This document shows, one piece after another, positions 63,245 to 64,000 of a stretch of DNA of 64,000 nt. Numbering within the stretch: position 1 is the first letter of the stretch; each line of letters opens with the position of its first letter. A program made the translations under genes and the position numbers. The stretch covers positions 1 through 64,000 of the forward strand of contig NZ_JALPNU010000014.1 in assembly GCF_030851345.1 (NCBI RefSeq), in the 5' to 3' direction. Origin of the DNA: Marinifilum sp. D714 (GTDB lineage Bacteria; Bacteroidota; Bacteroidia; Bacteroidales; Marinifilaceae). The notes beneath the pieces are model-generated. The model searched no databases. It saw nothing but the letters and a program-made list of their open reading frames with translations, and was not told the origin of the DNA.

Positions 63245-63475
63245 GATTTTCATGGGTAGAGGATTGCAATTCATGCCTTTTTTGGAAAATAGCAAGGGTC
63301 TAGTATTGATTTTCAAGCCTTGAGGTTTGAATTTGATGGGTTTAACATCGACAAGAAATTCTTTAGGATAGAATTTCAATCTTTTAGTCTTGAATTTGAT
63401 CAATTTAGCTTTGAATTTCAAGCCTAAAAACATGAAAAATGAGCTTTTAGCTGTGGAATTCTATCCTAAAGAAGA
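63245..63475. repeat. 21-bp tandem repeat array, eleven degenerate units
   Basis: Units begin at 63245 and recur every 21 bp to 63455. The best preserved share GAATTTCAAGCCT/GAATTTGATGGG at 63308, 63329, 63371, 63392 and 63413. On the minus strand this reads as a seven-residue repeat (x-K-F-K-x-x-x), giving a spurious 69-codon frame at 63224-63433 with no support as a gene. From 63476 to 63572 I see nothing further. Confidence 0.8.
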
Positions 63476-63572
63476 GAAAATCATAGCTAATGAGATGCTG
63501 CTCAAGTTTTAAGTGTTGTTTTTCGATCTTTGAGTAAAGTAGATCAAGCCTTCTGTGATGTGAAAATCTGAT

Positions 63573-64000
63573 TTATTCGTTTACAAGTAGATTGCATCCA
63601 CGAATATCAGAATGATCGAATCGACCAAGAATTTCAAAGCTTCCATCTTCGTGGATTTTACCAAGATCTTGGGTTTCGATAAAGGAACACGAGTGTACAT
63701 TAGCCAAATCGATCACATTTACACCACCCGTTCTACCTGTTTTTTCATAGCTGAATGGATCGTAAGCATCGCGAATCATGATTTTCATCCAGTTTGGTGT
63801 GTGAAATAAACTTTTTCCTTTAGAGTATGCTTGCGAAAGCAATTCCGTCATTCCATACTCAGAATGGATTTCATTCACACCTAGTCGAGAACAAAGAAAT
63901 GTGTGCAACTCTTCACGAGTAATTTCTTTTCTTCTTCCTTTCATGCCACCAGTCTCCATGATGATTACATCGGAAAGATCTAGCGCATATTTTTCAGCCA
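63573..64000 (-). CDS. LuxE/acyl-protein synthetase-like ligase, C-terminal part
   Basis: The gene runs off the right edge; the frame stays open to base 64000, so at least 142 residues are present and the N-terminal part is outside the window. Visible motifs are DVIIMETGGMKGRRKEITREEL and SEYGMTELLSQAYS, the adenylation-type substrate loop, then RTGGVNVIDLANVHSC and DLGKIHEDGSFEILGRFDHSDIRGC, the hinge region. This matches acyl-protein synthetase LuxE or phenylacetate-CoA-ligase-like enzymes that activate a carboxylic acid with ATP. The substrate is unknown; in Bacteroidota such genes often sit near fatty acid or flexirubin-type pathways. Confidence 0.8.
   Translation of the reverse strand, partial: AEKYALDLSDVIIMETGGMKGRRKEITREELHTFLCSRLGVNEIHSEYGMTELLSQAYSKGKSLFHTPNWMKIMIRDAYDPFSYEKTGRTGGVNVIDLANVHSCSFIETQDLGKIHEDGSFEILGRFDHSDIRGCNLLVNE

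Noticed and set aside
63224-63433. A 69-codon minus-strand frame rich in Lys/Phe
   Set aside because: It is produced by the 21-bp repeat period; no start signal or known family.

Overview
The window comes from an AT-rich genome of the phylum Bacteroidota. The evidence is a complete porP-gldK-gldL-gldM-gldN type IX secretion/gliding cluster, a SusC/SusD pair with an ECF sigma factor and FecR anti-sigma factor, CCDC81-type HU/SPOR and HU-HIG type DNA-binding proteins, DUF4296 and Ig-like lipoproteins, and promoters of the Bacteroidota form TTTG-N19-TAnnTTTG. A marine member of the Marinilabiliales/Marinifilaceae is my guess from overall gene content; no rRNA is present to test it.

Layout. 1-2.7 kb: the 3' end of a group II intron abuts (and probably cuts) the 3' end of an S41 peptidase gene, followed by a 1 kb gene-free stretch with two opposed arrays of 42-bp repeats. 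2.7-8.0 kb: conserved Bacteroidota proteins (DUF6261-like, DUF3108, thiamine-binding MTH1187 type, Ig-like lipoprotein) and a GlpD-like protein that has lost its FAD-binding motif. 8.1-11.1 kb: a small His-rich membrane protein and a TonB-dependent receptor, probably for a metal. 11.3-19.6 kb: coiled-coil protein, two secreted proteins, a GT4 glycosyltransferase, a degenerate amidohydrolase overlapping a DUF4296 lipoprotein, an MlaE/MlaF-type lipid transporter pair and a GDP-mannose pyrophosphorylase. 19.6-25.4 kb: T9SS core operon. 25.8-30.8 kb: topA and a class A penicillin-binding protein, divergent. 30.9-31.3 kb: a cobalamin riboswitch plus terminator with no B12 gene behind it. 31.3-35.3 kb, minus strand: HU-like protein, radA, rfaE2-like nucleotidyltransferase, panD, panC. 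35.4-45.6 kb: glycogen-synthase-like N-domain protein, glmS, rfbB, galE, HU/SPOR protein, metG, LD-carboxypeptidase, yraN, single-domain response regulator. 46-55.7 kb: YjbR-like protein, C1 peptidase, then sigma/FecR/SusC/SusD/zinc metallohydrolase lipoprotein. 55.7-63.1 kb: a complete galactose (Leloir) cluster, GntR regulator-galK-galT-sodium/sugar symporter-galE-galM. 63.2-64.0 kb: an eleven-unit 21-bp repeat array and the 3' part of a LuxE/acyl-ligase-like gene running off the window.

How parts work together. The galactose cluster is self-contained: import, phosphorylation, uridylyl transfer, epimerisation and mutarotation. A shared 12-bp motif at the regulator promoter and the galK start site is a candidate operator. 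Its GalE is nearly identical to the GalE beside rfbB at 39.5-40.5 kb. GlmS, ManC, GalE, RfbB and the RfaE2-like protein supply sugar nucleotides for envelope polymers. The most unusual items are the orphan cobalamin riboswitch, the three palindromes at 22-bp spacing upstream of the HU-like gene, the two long-period repeat arrays, and several enzyme-family members lacking catalytic or cofactor residues. I found no tRNA, rRNA, CRISPR array or complete insertion sequence.
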